This document shows, piece after piece, positions 54,093 to 61,993 of a DNA stretch of 64,000 bases (its first letter is position 1; each line of letters starts with the position of its first letter). The notes beneath the pieces are model-generated. The model was not told the origin of the DNA and ran no database searches. It saw only the letters and a program-made list of their open reading frames with translations. Source of the DNA: an uncultured Bacilli bacterium (lineage in GTDB: Bacteria > Bacillota_I > Bacilli_A > RF39 > UBA660); NCBI GenBank assembly GCA_934190785.1, contig CAKPTA010000001.1, positions 186,001 to 250,000 of the forward strand. The letters are read 5' to 3'. A program made the position numbers and the translations under genes.

Positions 54093-54167
54093 TGGTGTCC
54101 AGGACGGGAATTGAACCCATAATTAAGCTTTAGGAGAGCTTTGTTATATCCGTTTAACTACCCAGAC
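54093..54167 (-). tRNA. tRNA-Arg (anticodon CCU)
   Basis: 75 bases that fold as a complete cloverleaf: acceptor GTCTGGG/CCTGGAC, D-stem GTTA/TAAC, anticodon stem AAGCT/AGCTT with loop CTCCTAA (anticodon CCT), variable loop of 4, T-stem ATGGG/CCCGT with loop TTCAATT, and an encoded CCA end. It reads AGG codons. Confidence 0.95.
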
Positions 54168-54169
54168 AA

Positions 54170-54190
54170 GAAAATAGCTTACGCTATTTT
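54170..54190 (-). terminator. Hairpin between the HD-domain gene and tRNA-Arg
   Basis: AAAATAGC-TTAC-GCTATTTT at the end of the HD gene. The minus-strand T run is short, so read-through into the tRNA is possible. Confidence 0.55.
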
Positions 54191-54687
54191 ATAATATTAA
54201 TCAAAAACAAAATATAAATATTAAATGCATAAGCGAATTTATGACGAAAATGCAGACAAAATTCATATGTTCCTACTATTTTATCAACCATACTTACGAT
54301 CCAGCTTTCAGCGTACTTCGGAATAGCTGTATATATAGGAAACATATGTGATTTGATTATATCTACTTCTTTATCAGATAATTCATAATATTTTGTAGCA
54401 TTCATAACAGCATATTTAGGATGAACAAATGTAGATACAATTTTATCTTTAAATGTTCTTTCCATATCGCTTAAAAAGAAATCATGAAGAAGTCCAGCAC
54501 GTGCTACTTCTATATCTGATAAATGCATCATTTTCGCTAATTTATACGAATAATAGGAAACACGCATTGAATGATCAAATCTAGTTGTTCCATGATGTTC
54601 TATATATTTTAATTTATTGAATTCTTCATTTGTTAATATATTTTCTATAATTTGTTTATAGCATATATCATCAATTTGTTCCGACAT
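54184..54687 (-). CDS. HD-domain phosphohydrolase-like protein
   Basis: 167 residues. HD motif residues in order: FDHSMRVSYYSYKLAKMM, ARAGLLHDFFL (the HD doublet), HPKYAVMNA, and Asp in VSMVDKIVG. A C-terminal hydrophobic segment of ~20 residues. Relatives hydrolyse nucleotides or phosphate esters; the substrate is unknown. GAGGTG precedes the ATG. Confidence 0.85.
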   Translation of the reverse strand: MSEQIDDICYKQIIENILTNEEFNKLKYIEHHGTTRFDHSMRVSYYSYKLAKMMHLSDIEVARAGLLHDFFLSDMERTFKDKIVSTFVHPKYAVMNATKYYELSDKEVDIIKSHMFPIYTAIPKYAESWIVSMVDKIVGTYEFCLHFRHKFAYAFNIYILFLINIIK

Positions 54688-54768
54688 TTCAACACCTCAT
54701 AAATAAACTTAATACATTATATCATATTTTTTATAATATAAACATTATTTTCGCATACTTTCTTTAAA

Positions 54769-55809
54769 TTAACCGCCAATTGTTACACTTCCGCCTTCTG
54801 GGAATAATTGAATATATGTATTACCATCATTAACTTTAATGGTCTCTCCATCCATATATTTAAAGATTGTTTTATCTTTTCTAGAAGCTTTTTCCCATGT
54901 AATTGGAACGGCATAGCCGTTAGTTATATAGTATCCAGTACCAGAACCAATATTTTCTATCTCTTGTCTTCCGTATGAATCAATACTATAATTATTCATT
55001 ACTGCAACAATTATATTTTTCACTTCTATTTGTGTTTTAGTTTTATCGCTATTTAAATTCATATGTGCTTCACCATTAACGTAACGTAAATATACTTTAT
55101 TTTGTTCATCATATGTATATGACGTTTCAACATAACTAGAATATGGTAAACTTACATTATTAGCGATAATATTATCTTCTCTACTGCTTAAATCGATATT
55201 ATCGACACTGTAATCCAAAACTGATTTACTAGTTGTTGTAAGGCTATATCCTTTTTTTTCTGCTACATTTTTTAAATCTTCGATACTTGTAAACGCTGTA
55301 TGTTCAAGTGCAACCCCTAATGAATAATCTCTAGTAAAAGCGTTATCATAAAGTCCATTTATATTATTAATACCAAACTTCTTAATATCGCTTTCAGCTT
55401 GTGGACTCCATCCAAAATGTACATATATAGCATCATTTTCCATCGCATAATCTAGGAAATCATGTCTTGAGCTTCGAACTGATCCTATACGAGGCGTTGC
55501 TTTATCTTTGTATATTGCCATAAGCCTTGTAAGTCCACCTTCAACAATACCTTCATATACAATATATGCATCATCCAATCCAGCATGATTTTTTCTAGCT
55601 ATAGCGTGATTGTTTATCATAATAGCGTAATTTCTTGATTTTGAAGATGTATCAATTATTTTTAGTTTCTTCTCTTCTTTTACAGTATTACCGCCTATTA
55701 TTGGTTTTATATTATCTTTGTTTTCAAAAGTATAATAGATTACTAATCCCATTACCAATATAAGCAAAAATATAGCTAATTTACTTCCACTCTTTTTCTT
55801 CTTTTTCAT
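54769..55809 (-). CDS. DUF3048 (YerB-like) extracellular protein
   Basis: 346 residues. A Lys-rich N-terminus and a transmembrane anchor (about 10-30), then the DUF3048 domain (YAIMINNHAIARKNHAGLDDAYIVYEGIVEGGLTR is its hallmark region, with RIGSVRSSRHDFLDYA) and a C-terminal domain ending in QLFPEGGSVTIGG. YerB of Bacillus is a lipoprotein of unknown role; here a membrane helix replaces the lipobox. Confidence 0.86.
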   Translation of the reverse strand: MKKKKKSGSKLAIFLLILVMGLVIYYTFENKDNIKPIIGGNTVKEEKKLKIIDTSSKSRNYAIMINNHAIARKNHAGLDDAYIVYEGIVEGGLTRLMAIYKDKATPRIGSVRSSRHDFLDYAMENDAIYVHFGWSPQAESDIKKFGINNINGLYDNAFTRDYSLGVALEHTAFTSIEDLKNVAEKKGYSLTTTSKSVLDYSVDNIDLSSREDNIIANNVSLPYSSYVETSYTYDEQNKVYLRYVNGEAHMNLNSDKTKTQIEVKNIIVAVMNNYSIDSYGRQEIENIGSGTGYYITNGYAVPITWEKASRKDKTIFKYMDGETIKVNDGNTYIQLFPEGGSVTIGG

Positions 55810-55885
55810 ACCTCACCATCCTATTTTGATTATAGCACACTTTTACATATTCTCAAAATTGAAAAAATATGAGAAAAATCTCATA

Positions 55886-56146
55886 TTATTTATTTGTTTC
55901 ATTATAATATTTATACTCCGAAAGTTCATCTAAAATAAATTCTAACTCATCACTTTCAATGTTTTCTAGAATATCTTCTATTTCATATATAAGTTCACTG
56001 ACACTACTACAGTTTTCATAATTTATTTTATAATTTGATAGTATATTCATCTCTTCTTTTGTAAGATATATACCATTTCCAACATTTTCATGTAATAAAG
56101 ATTTATAATCAATATTATTTATAATGTTTTTATATTCATCATTCAT
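55886..56146 (-). CDS. Small acidic protein coupled to ackA
   Basis: 86 residues, acidic and helical (SELIYEIEDILENIESDEL). Its start overlaps the last eight bases of ackA, so it is translationally coupled and probably produced with acetate kinase. I recognise no family. Confidence 0.6.
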   Translation of the reverse strand: MNDEYKNIINNIDYKSLLHENVGNGIYLTKEEMNILSNYKINYENCSSVSELIYEIEDILENIESDELEFILDELSEYKYYNETNK

Positions 56147-57332
56147 GATTTACAAGCTTATAAGTGTCACGTGCTATCATGAGTTCTTCATCTGTTGCAA
56201 TAACATAACATGGTATCTTAGATTCGGGAGTTGTTATAATACCTTGAATGCCTTTTCTAACAACAGTAATATTATTTTTTTCTTCATCTAAATATACATT
56301 AATGGGACTAAGTTTTTTTACAACTTCTCCTCTAATAATAGCATCGTTTTCACCACCACCAGCAGTAAAACAGATTGCATCAACACGCCCAAGTTTCATG
56401 TGATATTTAGCAATATAATCAACTATTCTACTTGTATACATATCAACAGCTAAAATAGCTTTTTGTTCTTTCGATTCATATGCTCTATCAATATCTCTTA
56501 AGTCACTCATTCCGGCTATTCCATATAGTCCACTTTCATAATTTAATTTTTTATCTATCTCATCTATTGTTAAATCAGCAGACTTCATAACATGTGAAAT
56601 AATACTATAATCAATATTTCCTGAACGTGTACCCATCATAAGACCAGCATTAGGAGTAAATCCCATAGATGTATCAATACATTTTCCATCTTTTACAGCT
56701 GTTATACTAGCGCCACTTCCGATATGACAGATAATCAAATTAACATCATCCGTATTAAGTTTTTCTTTCATAACATCGGTTATATATTTATGGCTTAAAC
56801 CATGAAATCCATATTTTCTAACATTATATTTTGTATACCATTCATATGGTACAGAATATAAATACACATCTTCCTTCATCGTTTGATGAAAAGCAGTATC
56901 AAAACAAGCTACTTCTAAAATATTTGCATCTTCTTTCATAAAAGCCTTAATACCACTTACACTAGCAGGGTTATGAAGAGGTGCTAGATTACGTAAAGCG
57001 TCTATTTCCATAAGAACTCGTGGATTAATCAAAACAGAATGTGAGTAAAAATTTCCCCCATGAACTACTCTATGTCCAACACCACTAATTTCACTTATAT
57101 TTTTGATTATTTTTCTATCAAGTAATTCTTGAATCAGAATCTTAACAGCATCATCATGATTTCTAATTTCAGTATGGATTGATATTTTATCTTCTCCAAG
57201 ACGTAAGTTATAAGAACTATCTTCTGAGCCAATTCTTTCAAACATTCCTTTTACTAATAACTTTTCCTCTGGCATTTCATACAGTCTAAATTTTAAAGAT
57301 GAACTTCCAGCATTTACAGACAATATCTTCAT
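56139..57332 (-). CDS. ackA: Acetate kinase
   Basis: Makes ATP from acetyl phosphate. 397 residues, family norm. NAGSSSLKF near the N-terminus, GHRVVHGG, AFHQTM, YGFHGLSHKY, HIGSGASITA, DTSMGFTPNAGLMMGTRSG, CFTAGGGEND. With the phosphoketolase at 32.6 kb it completes a short route from sugar phosphate to acetate; no phosphotransacetylase gene is seen in the window. AAGGAGAG precedes the ATG. Confidence 0.96.
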   Translation of the reverse strand: MKILSVNAGSSSLKFRLYEMPEEKLLVKGMFERIGSEDSSYNLRLGEDKISIHTEIRNHDDAVKILIQELLDRKIIKNISEISGVGHRVVHGGNFYSHSVLINPRVLMEIDALRNLAPLHNPASVSGIKAFMKEDANILEVACFDTAFHQTMKEDVYLYSVPYEWYTKYNVRKYGFHGLSHKYITDVMKEKLNTDDVNLIICHIGSGASITAVKDGKCIDTSMGFTPNAGLMMGTRSGNIDYSIISHVMKSADLTIDEIDKKLNYESGLYGIAGMSDLRDIDRAYESKEQKAILAVDMYTSRIVDYIAKYHMKLGRVDAICFTAGGGENDAIIRGEVVKKLSPINVYLDEEKNNITVVRKGIQGIITTPESKIPCYVIATDEELMIARDTYKLVNHE

Positions 57333-57390
57333 AAAATCTCTCCTTTAGTTTATTATACTGATTTTATATCAAAACTACAACAATTAATAA

Positions 57391-57419
57391 AAAAATCAAA
57401 GTTTTAATCTTTGATTTTA
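57391..57419 (-). terminator. Terminator after the rhomboid gene
   Basis: AAAATCAAAG/CTTTGATTTT, a ten-base stem, with a minus-strand T run. Confidence 0.8.
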
Positions 57420-57422
57420 CTA

Positions 57423-58574
57423 CTATCTTAATATTAAGAAAACAAGAAATATCACTAAAATAGCAAGAACTATCCAACTGTTTATTTTGTCAAATTTAGT
57501 TGATTTATATTTAACACCTAGGGCTGATGTAATCAATACTCCACCAATAAGTCCACCAATATGAGCAGCATTGTCAATTCCAGGACTTATAAATCCAACA
57601 AATAAGTTTAATAAAATTAATGGTATTATCTGAGATTTAATTACCGTTCCAAGATAAAGCCTATAGTGATATCCAAAGTATAATAATGCACTAAAAAGTC
57701 CAAATATAGCACCACTAGCTCCAGCACTTATTCCATTTGTAAATAATACTGAGAATAAATTACCAATAACACCACTTACAATATAAATAATTAAATATTT
57801 AGTCCTTCCAAAAAAACTTTCAAGTTGTGAACCAATGATATATAGTGAATACATATTACATATCAAATGAATTATTCCAATATGAATAAAAACACTTGTG
57901 AATAAACGATACCATTCAAAAGAAGTAGCAATATCAGGATATATAGCACCAAATTTATACAATGTTATAGCATCCGTACTTCCATTTCCAAATATATACA
58001 TAAGAATAAAATAAATAATATTAAGAGCTATCAAAATATATGTTATAATCGGTTTTTTAGTTCTAAATACTTCCTCTGCCTTAACTGATTCTTCAGCGTT
58101 TTTCTTTGTTATATCTTGCGTTATTTTCATAAATAATTCCGCACCTTTTTCTTTAAATCTAGTGTTTTTAGTAATTGATGGAAATTCAGTTGTTACAAAC
58201 TCATATTTTTTTAAATCTTTAATATTCTTTATATCAATTGAATGAATGTTAGAAATATGCATATATTTATCCGCATCTACAGTTTCTCCTAGATTAATAA
58301 ATATATTTAAAACATCCATATGCATAGATAATGTCTTAGCTTGAATTTGTTTAGTTATATGTTTTGCCCTAAAAACATCATATTCTAGTTGTTCATTATT
58401 GTGAATATAATTAGAAACAATACGAACTATTTTATAATTTTCATCTAAATTTTCAAGCCAAATTTCATCTTTGGCTCCACGTAATACAATAGGACTATAT
58501 CCTTCTTCTGTTATAAAAAAGTGCAACAATTTCATAACAAGTTCATCATTTTTATTAATTATTATTTCATTCAT
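57423..58574 (-). CDS. Rhomboid-family intramembrane serine protease (GluP/YqgP-like)
   Basis: 383 residues from ATG 58574 (CAGGAGG upstream). A ~190-residue soluble N-terminal domain, then about seven helices with the rhomboid dyad: Ser in GASGAIFGLFSAL and His in NAAHIGGLIGG, plus HLICNMYSLYIIG. The long N-terminal domain before the helices is as in B. subtilis YqgP/GluP, though the C-terminal TPR of YqgP is missing. Substrates unknown. Confidence 0.88.
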   Translation of the reverse strand: MNEIIINKNDELVMKLLHFFITEEGYSPIVLRGAKDEIWLENLDENYKIVRIVSNYIHNNEQLEYDVFRAKHITKQIQAKTLSMHMDVLNIFINLGETVDADKYMHISNIHSIDIKNIKDLKKYEFVTTEFPSITKNTRFKEKGAELFMKITQDITKKNAEESVKAEEVFRTKKPIITYILIALNIIYFILMYIFGNGSTDAITLYKFGAIYPDIATSFEWYRLFTSVFIHIGIIHLICNMYSLYIIGSQLESFFGRTKYLIIYIVSGVIGNLFSVLFTNGISAGASGAIFGLFSALLYFGYHYRLYLGTVIKSQIIPLILLNLFVGFISPGIDNAAHIGGLIGGVLITSALGVKYKSTKFDKINSWIVLAILVIFLVFLILR

Positions 58575-58636
58575 AATAACCTCCTGTTGTAATAATATTT
58601 TAATATATTCCATATAGTTAGTAAAGAGGTGTCTAT

Positions 58637-59092
58637 ATGAAAAATATTATAAGATTTTTAATTTGCTTAATTCCATGGTTTTTAAGCGGACTATTGTTTT
58701 CTAAATATACAAGTTTTTTTGATAAATTAGCGCTTCCTTTTTTTGCCCTTCCTAAAAATTTATATGGCATAGTCTGGACTATTATTTATTTTTTTATTGC
58801 TATAAGTATTTGTATTATATACAACAAAAATAATTATAAATATTTAAAAAATTATAATGAAGCCTTAATAAGCAATTATATTTTTAATCAACTTTATTTA
58901 TTTTTTATGTTTCGTCTACAAAACACTTTTCTTGGTTTTGCTGATGCACTTGCAATATTAATTACATCACTAATGCTTTACTACGAAACTAAAGAAATAG
59001 ATGAGAAATCTTCAAAATTTCTTCTTATCTATGTTTATTTTAGCTTATACGCAACAATTTTATCACTTGGAATTTATTTTTTAAATGTCTAG
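58637..59092 (+). CDS. TspO/MBR-family membrane protein
   Basis: 151 residues, five predicted helices. The loop KNLYGIVWTIIYFFIAIS corresponds to the family's P-x-W-x-F-x-x-V-W-x-x-L-Y region, and YIFNQLYLFFMF to helix 3. Some usual Trp residues are replaced, so it is a diverged member. TspO proteins bind porphyrins and related ligands. Its last four bases overlap the end of the convergent rluD. Confidence 0.78.
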   Translation: MKNIIRFLICLIPWFLSGLLFSKYTSFFDKLALPFFALPKNLYGIVWTIIYFFIAISICIIYNKNNYKYLKNYNEALISNYIFNQLYLFFMFRLQNTFLGFADALAILITSLMLYYETKEIDEKSSKFLLIYVYFSLYATILSLGIYFLNV

Positions 59093-59994
59093 ATTTCATC
59101 TTCTCTAAACATATCTTCAATTTTTTTGAAGCATTCTGGAGCTTGACACGTAAACTTCATATATTCATTTGTTTTAGGATGAACAAATCCTAGTTCATAA
59201 GCATGCAAACACTGTCCTGTTTCATCAATTATCTTACGGTGACCATATACAGGATCATTTACAACAGGATATCCAATATAATCCATATGAACTCTAATTT
59301 GGTGAGTACGGCCAGTCTCTAATTTCACTTCTATTAAAGTTGCTTTCTTAAATCTTTCAATAACTTTAAAATGTGTTACAGCATCACGAGCGTTTTTATC
59401 AGTAACAGCCATTTTCTTTCTATCTTTAGAGTCACGTCCAATTGGAGCATCAATAGTACCAGTTTCTGATGGTAAAACTCCCCATACTAAAGCAAGATAT
59501 TTTCTATATGTTGTTTTATCTTCTAGTTGTTTTGCTAATAATTCATGTGCCTTATTATTTTTAGCAACAACAAGTAATCCAGTTGTATAAGCATCTATTC
59601 TGTGCACAATACCAGGCCTAAATTCTCCATTTATATCAGACAAATTTTTAGAATGAAATAAAAGAGCATTCACAAGTGTTCCAGATTCATTTCCAATAGC
59701 TGGATGGACAACCATACCATTTTGTTTATTTACAACAATTACATCATCATCTTCATAAATAATATCAAGAGGAATATTCATAGGTTCTGCACTCATTTCT
59801 TTTTCTTGATATTCTTCATACTCTATATTATCATTTTCCTTAACACGGTAACTTGGTTTAACGCAAATACCATTTGCTTTTACTTTTTTATCTTTTATTA
59901 ATGACTGAACCTTTGTACGACTATAATCTGTCTTTTCCATTAAGAAAACATCTATACGTTTTGTATTGTCAACATCATTTGCTTTTAGTATCAT
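59089..59994 (-). CDS. rluD: RluD-type 23S rRNA pseudouridine synthase
   Basis: 301 residues from ATG 59994 (GAGGTGAT upstream). N-terminal S4 domain (KRIDVFLMEK ... KVKANGICVKPSYRVKEND), then the RsuA/RluA catalytic domain with the Asp in PGIVHRIDAYTTGLLVVAKN, LETGRTHQIRVH and GYPVVNDPVYG. It overlaps lspA by 20 bases, the usual lspA-rluD pairing of Firmicutes. Exact target uridines are not deducible. Confidence 0.92.
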   Translation of the reverse strand: MILKANDVDNTKRIDVFLMEKTDYSRTKVQSLIKDKKVKANGICVKPSYRVKENDNIEYEEYQEKEMSAEPMNIPLDIIYEDDDVIVVNKQNGMVVHPAIGNESGTLVNALLFHSKNLSDINGEFRPGIVHRIDAYTTGLLVVAKNNKAHELLAKQLEDKTTYRKYLALVWGVLPSETGTIDAPIGRDSKDRKKMAVTDKNARDAVTHFKVIERFKKATLIEVKLETGRTHQIRVHMDYIGYPVVNDPVYGHRKIIDETGQCLHAYELGFVHPKTNEYMKFTCQAPECFKKIEDMFREDEI

Positions 59995-60442
59995 TTTTAT
60001 CACCTCTATATACATCTATAATACATAAAATAGACCCAATAACAATAGCTATATCAGCTATATTAAATATTGGAAAAGCATATGTACCAATATATACTCC
60101 TATAAAATCAATTACATATCCATGTATAATACGATCAACTAAATTTCCAAGTATTCCTCCAAATAAAAGACCATAGTATACTTTTTTTGACTTAGATATT
60201 TTTTTATTTTTAATGAAGAAATAATAAATAACAAATAAAGCAATTAAAGCGCACGTAACTAAAAAAAATCTAGAGCCTGAAAACATACTCCAAGCCGCAC
60301 CTCTATTTTCTAAATTTGTTATATAAAATATATTAGGTATTACATTTATAGTATCACCTAAAGCAATAGATGTTGATACTATATATTTTACTATTTGATC
60401 CAAAAATAAAAGAACACCACCAATGGAAATTACTTGTATCAT
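59975..60442 (-). CDS. lspA: Lipoprotein signal peptidase (signal peptidase II)
   Basis: Removes the signal peptide of lipidated prolipoproteins. 155 residues, four helices; catalytic Asp in GNLVDRIIHGYVIDFI and FPIFNIADIAIVIG, and the TNLENRGAAWSMF motif. The DUF2318 lipoprotein at 46.4 kb is one likely substrate. GAAGGTGAT precedes the ATG. Confidence 0.95.
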   Translation of the reverse strand: MIQVISIGGVLLFLDQIVKYIVSTSIALGDTINVIPNIFYITNLENRGAAWSMFSGSRFFLVTCALIALFVIYYFFIKNKKISKSKKVYYGLLFGGILGNLVDRIIHGYVIDFIGVYIGTYAFPIFNIADIAIVIGSILCIIDVYRGDKNDTKSK

Positions 60443-60477
60443 AAAATCACCTTCATAATTATATCATACTTAAAAGA

Positions 60478-60499
60478 AAAGAAAAAGAGGATAACCTCT
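60478..60499 (-). terminator. Terminator after the deacetylase gene
   Basis: AGAGG-ATAA-CCTCT with a minus-strand T run. Confidence 0.7.
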
Positions 60500-61901
60500 A
60501 GTTATTAATGCCATGATGAGATGGAAACGTTGATGTATTTATAGCACTAAATGTATATCCATTTTGTTTTCCATATTTAATAATATCACGTAAAGCATTA
60601 AGTGTTTTATAATTACCCTCAAAGTCATGCATCAAAACAACATTATTTTGATATTTTAAAGAAGATGTTACATTTCTATAAACATCATCACTTGATCTTG
60701 CTTCTCCTGCATCTCCACTTGAAACATTCCAATCAAAATAAGTAAAACCTTTATTAGTAACTTCATTAGTTAAAATAGTCATAATACCAAGGCTATATCT
60801 TCTGCTTACAGTATTAGAACTTCCGCCTGGGAAACGAATGATGGTACTTTTTTTACCAATTATACCTTCTACTTTATTTTGAATAGCGTACAAATCATCA
60901 AAATAATTAGAAACAGAACTATATACATAACTATAATTATGTGAAAAGCTATGTAAAGCAACAGTATGACCTTCATCGTTTTCTTCTTTAATTAAATAGT
61001 TAAGTGAATCATCATGATTAATAACAAAGAAAGTGGCTGGTACATTTTCTTCTCTTAGTATTTTTAAAACCTCTGGCGTAATTGTCCTACTTGGTCCATC
61101 ATCAAATGTTAAATAAATAGTTTTACCGCTTCCATTAAGTACTTTTTTTACAACTTTTACAGTACGAATTACATCTGATACATTACCAAAACTATCTTCT
61201 ACTTTATAATTAAGTTTATACTCTCCTACCATATCTTTATTAACTTCGCCAGATACAACAACCTTAGATGTAATATCTCCTTCACATTTATCAATGGCTT
61301 TGTATCCCAATTCTTCATAATTGGAACCAACCGTAATCGTTACATCTCCTCCATTAAGAGTAAGTAACGGTGCTTCTTTATCTTCATATACTATTTTTCT
61401 TTCAATAAATCCTTCATTTTTACTCTTGTCACTAACTTTATAAGAAATTTTATCTTTACTAATATTGATTTTTACTTTTTCAGTAACATCTCCATCATAA
61501 TTATCAGTAGCAGTATATCCTTCTTCTTCATATTTTTGATCTGGACATACACTTACTTTTCTCTCGCCTTTAAGTTCTATTTTGGGTGCTTCTTTATCAA
61601 CAACCGAAACTTTTCTGATTTTTAAAGCATAATAATTTTTTTCTTTTAATTCATACTTAACTTCATAATTGCCTATTTTATTAACATCAATATTTGAACT
61701 TACTTTAACATGACTGCTTACATCTTTAAACATAAAAGATGCATGATATCCTTTCTCTTTATAAGTATCTCCTACATTAAGTTCTAACTTGTCTTTTCCT
61801 ACAAGATAAATGCTAGGTCTCATCCATACTATTAAAAGTGCTACTAAAGCAAGTATTATAAGCAATATAACAATTGTCATATTTTTCATTTTTTCACTCA
61901 T
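60498..61901 (-). CDS. Membrane-anchored polysaccharide deacetylase with Ig-like repeats
   Basis: 467 residues from ATG 61901 (GGAGTG upstream). N-terminal anchor (about 6-26), three bacterial Ig-like (DUF5011-type) domains (each with a VDKEAPKIEL-like start and an EEEGYTA or EELGYKA core), then a C-terminal NodB domain: TFDDGPS, HSFSHNY (metal His pair), RFPGGSS, DWNVSSGD, LMHDFEG. It should deacetylate peptidoglycan or another wall glycan. The Ig-like arms probably reach through the wall. Confidence 0.92.
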   Translation of the reverse strand: MSEKMKNMTIVILLIILALVALLIVWMRPSIYLVGKDKLELNVGDTYKEKGYHASFMFKDVSSHVKVSSNIDVNKIGNYEVKYELKEKNYYALKIRKVSVVDKEAPKIELKGERKVSVCPDQKYEEEGYTATDNYDGDVTEKVKINISKDKISYKVSDKSKNEGFIERKIVYEDKEAPLLTLNGGDVTITVGSNYEELGYKAIDKCEGDITSKVVVSGEVNKDMVGEYKLNYKVEDSFGNVSDVIRTVKVVKKVLNGSGKTIYLTFDDGPSRTITPEVLKILREENVPATFFVINHDDSLNYLIKEENDEGHTVALHSFSHNYSYVYSSVSNYFDDLYAIQNKVEGIIGKKSTIIRFPGGSSNTVSRRYSLGIMTILTNEVTNKGFTYFDWNVSSGDAGEARSSDDVYRNVTSSLKYQNNVVLMHDFEGNYKTLNALRDIIKYGKQNGYTFSAINTSTFPSHHGINN

Positions 61902-61970
61902 ACAAACACACTCCAATATCTACTTATAGTATATCACATTTTTAAATAATCTTCCAAAACAAAAGATAAT

Positions 61971-61993
61971 AAAAAACAACCGCAGTTGTTTTT
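61971..61993 (-). terminator. Terminator after the ABC exporter gene
   Basis: AAAACAAC-CGCA-GTTGTTTT with a minus-strand T run. Confidence 0.75.
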
